From the NCBI GenBank assembly GCA_016783865.1, contig JADHVS010000174.1:1-9175 (forward strand): a DNA stretch of 9,175 nucleotides, given 5' to 3'. Of the stretch, positions 6,815 to 9,175 are shown in pieces (position 1 is the first letter of the stretch; every line of letters starts with the position of its first letter). This DNA is from Bacteroidales bacterium (GTDB taxonomy: Bacteria > Bacteroidota > Bacteroidia > Bacteroidales > SM23-62). The notes under the pieces were generated by a model, which ran no database searches, was not told where the DNA came from, and worked only from the letters and a program-made list of their open reading frames with translations. A program made the translations under genes and the position numbers.

Positions 6815-6830
6815 CCCCTCAAATCCTTAA
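6809..6830 (-). repeat. Right inverted repeat of the four-helix-bundle cassette
   Basis: CCTCAAATCCTTAA at 6817-6830 pairs perfectly with 6382-6395, and CCTTAACCCCT at 6809-6819 pairs with 6377-6387. The repeat includes the stop codon of the four-helix-bundle gene (6812-6814) and ends 14 bases before the cytochrome b start, so in mRNA it could form a long-range stem that loops out the small gene. Confidence 0.75.
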
Positions 6831-6844
6831 ATCCTTTTGGTCAG

Positions 6845-8197
6845 ATGGTGAACGAGGAATCAAATACCGGAGTTAACCGTATTCGAAGAGTTTCCCGCAA
6901 CTTCTTCCTCCATATCCATAGTCCAAAAATCCACCCCGCGGTCCTTAATCCTGCCTACACTTTTGGACTTGGACTGATCCTCGGTTTTCTGTTCCTGATC
7001 ATGATCATCACCGGTTTTATCCTGATGATGAATTACACCCCATCGGTCGACAGGGCATACGACTCGGTCAAAGACATCATGTTTATTGTACCGGGGGGAC
7101 GGTATATCAGGAATATTCACCGTTGGGCAGCACATGGAATGGTACTGGTGACCTTCCTGCACCTGATCAGGACCTTTTTGACAGGCACCTATTACGGAAC
7201 AAGGAGACTCAACTGGGTGATCGGGGTGGTTATGTTTGTGGTGGTACTGTTCATGAGCTTCAGCGGCTATTTATTGCCATGGGACCAGCTGGCCTACTGG
7301 GCGGTAACCATTGGGTCAAACATTGCCGCCTCCGCCAGGGAACTGACTGACATACTGGGTATTACATCAGTCGTTGATATCGGAGGTTTCTTTAAGAAAC
7401 TGCTGATCGGTGGCGAAACGGTGGGACAGACATCTCTCACCAGGTTTTTCATGCTGCATGTGATTTTTCTGCCCATCTCCCTGCTGGTCCTGACCGCTTT
7501 TCATTTCTGGAGGATCAGGCGTGATGGCGGCCTGAGCATTGGTGTAAGGAGCAGTGATTCGGAAAAACTTTACAGCTGGCCGGTTCTGATGTGGATTGAG
7601 CTTGCCACCCTGCTCGTTGTGGTGGTTATTCTGTTATCTGTTTCATTTTTTGCAGATGCACCACTTATGGAACAGGCCAATCCATCCTTCCCGGAAAACC
7701 CGGCTAAATCGCCCTGGTATTTCCTGGGTATCCAGGAGCTGGTTTCCTATTCTGCCTTCATAGGTGGATTGTTGATACCATTGTCTTTTGTGGCATTTCT
7801 GATCTCGATCCCATATGTGGATAAGGAGAATGATTACAAGGGTTCCTGGTTTTCAGGTGCACCAGGAAAAAGGACTTTGTTATTCTCCATATCCTTTTCA
7901 TTGGTTACCACCATTACATTGATATCTGTCGTGATAAATCTTGGATGGTTCAGGGACTGGTTCGGGAACCTGCCAGTAATCATTAATATGTTAATTAATC
8001 CTGCCACTTTGCTGGCATTGATATACATGTCCTGGGCAATTATTATACGTAGAAAAACCGGATCAACCCGTATGGCGGCCATTGCCCTGTTTGCATGTGC
8101 CATGATCGGATTAATCATTTTCACTGTCATTGGCATCTGGTTCAGGGGGCCAAACTGGGAATTTTACTGGTCGGCCTCGCAATGGCCGGTACAATAG
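6845..8197 (+). CDS. Cytochrome b subunit of a bc-type quinol:cytochrome c oxidoreductase
   Basis: Dihaem integral membrane subunit that carries the quinol-oxidising Qo and quinone-reducing Qi sites, 450 residues. Both the N-terminal four-helix part and the C-terminal part are in one chain. Haem ligands are H92 and H106 in helix B (NIHRW ... FLHLIR, 14 apart) and H205 and H220 in helix D (FFMLH ... AFHFWR, 15 apart). The 15-residue step is the cytochrome b6 pattern; mitochondrial-type cytochrome b has 14. SGYLLPWDQLAYWA (140-153) is the conserved helix C region. The Qo PEWY motif reads SPWY (289-292), so Glu is replaced by Pro, as I recall for several bacterial bc-type complexes (NPAK-PWYFLG). 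No Cys is found where b6f complexes attach haem cn. Four-helix-bundle DNA separates it from the Rieske gene, and a multihaem cytochrome c gene follows 11 bases later. It is probably menaquinol-dependent, but that is inference. Confidence 0.93.
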   Translation: MVNEESNTGVNRIRRVSRNFFLHIHSPKIHPAVLNPAYTFGLGLILGFLFLIMIITGFILMMNYTPSVDRAYDSVKDIMFIVPGGRYIRNIHRWAAHGMVLVTFLHLIRTFLTGTYYGTRRLNWVIGVVMFVVVLFMSFSGYLLPWDQLAYWAVTIGSNIAASARELTDILGITSVVDIGGFFKKLLIGGETVGQTSLTRFFMLHVIFLPISLLVLTAFHFWRIRRDGGLSIGVRSSDSEKLYSWPVLMWIELATLLVVVVILLSVSFFADAPLMEQANPSFPENPAKSPWYFLGIQELVSYSAFIGGLLIPLSFVAFLISIPYVDKENDYKGSWFSGAPGKRTLLFSISFSLVTTITLISVVINLGWFRDWFGNLPVIINMLINPATLLALIYMSWAIIIRRKTGSTRMAAIALFACAMIGLIIFTVIGIWFRGPNWEFYWSASQWPVQ

Positions 8198-8208
8198 GAT
8201 TTGATGAT

Positions 8209-9175
8209 ATGGAAAGCAGGTACATAAAAACATATAAACTCATTACTGCTGCAGCCAGTGTGATGCTGATCCTGCTTATCATTACTGCCTGGACAAGGGA
8301 AGGGATTTTTTCTGAATGGAAAAAGCATCAGAAAGAATACGCCAGGATGGATACTTTATCAGCCGAAAAATTTCCAGTTGCAATCAGGCAATTGGAATTT
8401 CCGGATCTCGGCAGGACCGATCGTTGTGTTAGCTGCCATACAGGAATAGAAAATCCAGGTGCATCATTGTTTGAGCAGCCATACAGAAATCATTCCGGTT
8501 CTTTCCTTGATGACCATCCTCCATTAAAGTTTGGCTGTACTGTGTGTCATGGAGGACAGGGCAGGGCACTGGAAAAACTACAGGCTCATGCCACCGGTGA
8601 ATCTGTATACTGGCCATTCCCGATGCTGGAACATCCTTACATTCAATCGTCCTGCGGGAAATGCCACCTGGCTCTTTTCTCAGACGGAGCTAAAATGGCC
8701 GGAACGGATGTGTTCAGGGATGGGCAGTTCATTTTTAACCGGGAAGGGTGCCTTGGATGTCATAAAGCCCGTGGCCTGGGGGGAACGGTTGGACCCGATC
8801 TGACAGAGCAGGGCGAAAAAACGAAACACGAATACAGCTTTCAAAACATTCAGGGTGAGCAAACTGTATCGAACTGGTTAAAGGAACACTTCAAGGACCC
8901 TGAGATGGTCTCGCCCGGCTCACAGATGCTGGTAACGGGATTGCCCGAAGAGGAAATTGAAGCCCTGGTAACTTTTACCATGGGATTGGCCAAACCAGAG
9001 ATACCGTTCGAGTATTTTTCCATAGAGACACTCCGGGAACTGAAAGGTGGGAGGGGAGTGCTTGCCGGTAACCTGATGTTTTCCTTCTGCTGTTCCGCCT
9101 GCCATGGCAAAGAGGGAGGGGGGAAAGATTACCGGGAGTATGAAACGGGTGTTCCTTCAATTGGCCGGCAAGGTC
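8209..9175 (+). CDS. Membrane-anchored multihaem cytochrome c of complex III (3' end off window)
   Basis: Open frame of 322 codons with no stop before the window edge. An in-frame ATG at 8182, overlapping the cytochrome b end, is an alternative start; I prefer 8209 because TAGGA lies about 9 bases upstream. Residues 10-27 form one membrane anchor, with the rest periplasmic. Five CxxCH sites are visible (Cys 73/76, 110/113, 149/152, 181/184, 295/298). The first three are in a compact unit (RCVSCH, GCTVCHGGQG, SSCGKCH). The fourth starts a class I cytochrome c domain (GCLGCHKARGLGGTVGPDL) with probable Met ligand M240 in SPGSQM before LPEEEIEALVTF. The fifth (CCSACHGKEGGG) opens a second such domain that is cut off by the edge. 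By position and composition it replaces cytochrome c1 as the electron acceptor from Rieske. More haems are likely beyond the edge. Confidence 0.88.
   Translation, partial: MESRYIKTYKLITAAASVMLILLIITAWTREGIFSEWKKHQKEYARMDTLSAEKFPVAIRQLEFPDLGRTDRCVSCHTGIENPGASLFEQPYRNHSGSFLDDHPPLKFGCTVCHGGQGRALEKLQAHATGESVYWPFPMLEHPYIQSSCGKCHLALFSDGAKMAGTDVFRDGQFIFNREGCLGCHKARGLGGTVGPDLTEQGEKTKHEYSFQNIQGEQTVSNWLKEHFKDPEMVSPGSQMLVTGLPEEEIEALVTFTMGLAKPEIPFEYFSIETLRELKGGRGVLAGNLMFSFCCSACHGKEGGGKDYREYETGVPSIGRQG

Overview
The window looks like chromosomal DNA from an uncultured member of the Bacteroidota or a near relative. The clues are moderate G+C, few clear Shine-Dalgarno sites, an outer-membrane surface-repeat protein of a type frequent in Bacteroidota (C-terminal ...GGISF, Sec signal ending FAQ), and a stand-alone four-helix-bundle (23S rRNA intervening-sequence type) gene. 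The lineage is inferred from gene style, not from a marker gene.

Left part (1-3244), accessory and partly decaying: an MFS transporter on the minus strand, preceded by the remnant of a class I SAM methyltransferase that keeps its two ends but has lost its cofactor-binding core. A plus-strand short-chain dehydrogenase closely resembling dihydropteridine reductase (QDPR) follows. It converges on a minus-strand surface-repeat (LA_2272-like) outer-membrane gene that is broken by two opposite frame changes and probably an internal deletion. So two of the four genes here are broken, next to two that look intact.

Middle (3245-5765): a short spacer with a possible 31-residue membrane peptide, then a large minus-strand lipoprotein-like cytochrome with eight CxxCH haem sites followed by HEAT-like and TPR repeats.

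Right part (5766-9175), respiratory operon on the plus strand, divergent from the octahaem gene across 128 bases: a Tat-targeted Rieske iron-sulfur protein, a one-piece cytochrome b with b6-type haem spacing and no Glu in the PEWY motif, and a membrane-anchored multihaem cytochrome c that runs off the right edge with five CxxCH sites visible. Together these form a quinol:cytochrome c oxidoreductase (bc-type complex III). Electrons would pass from quinol through cytochrome b and Rieske to the multihaem cytochrome, and perhaps on to other periplasmic cytochromes such as the octahaem protein. Between the Rieske and cytochrome b genes sits a four-helix-bundle gene bracketed by purine-rich inverted repeats. 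It fills the whole intergenic space and looks like an inserted cassette. This is the most intriguing feature of the window.
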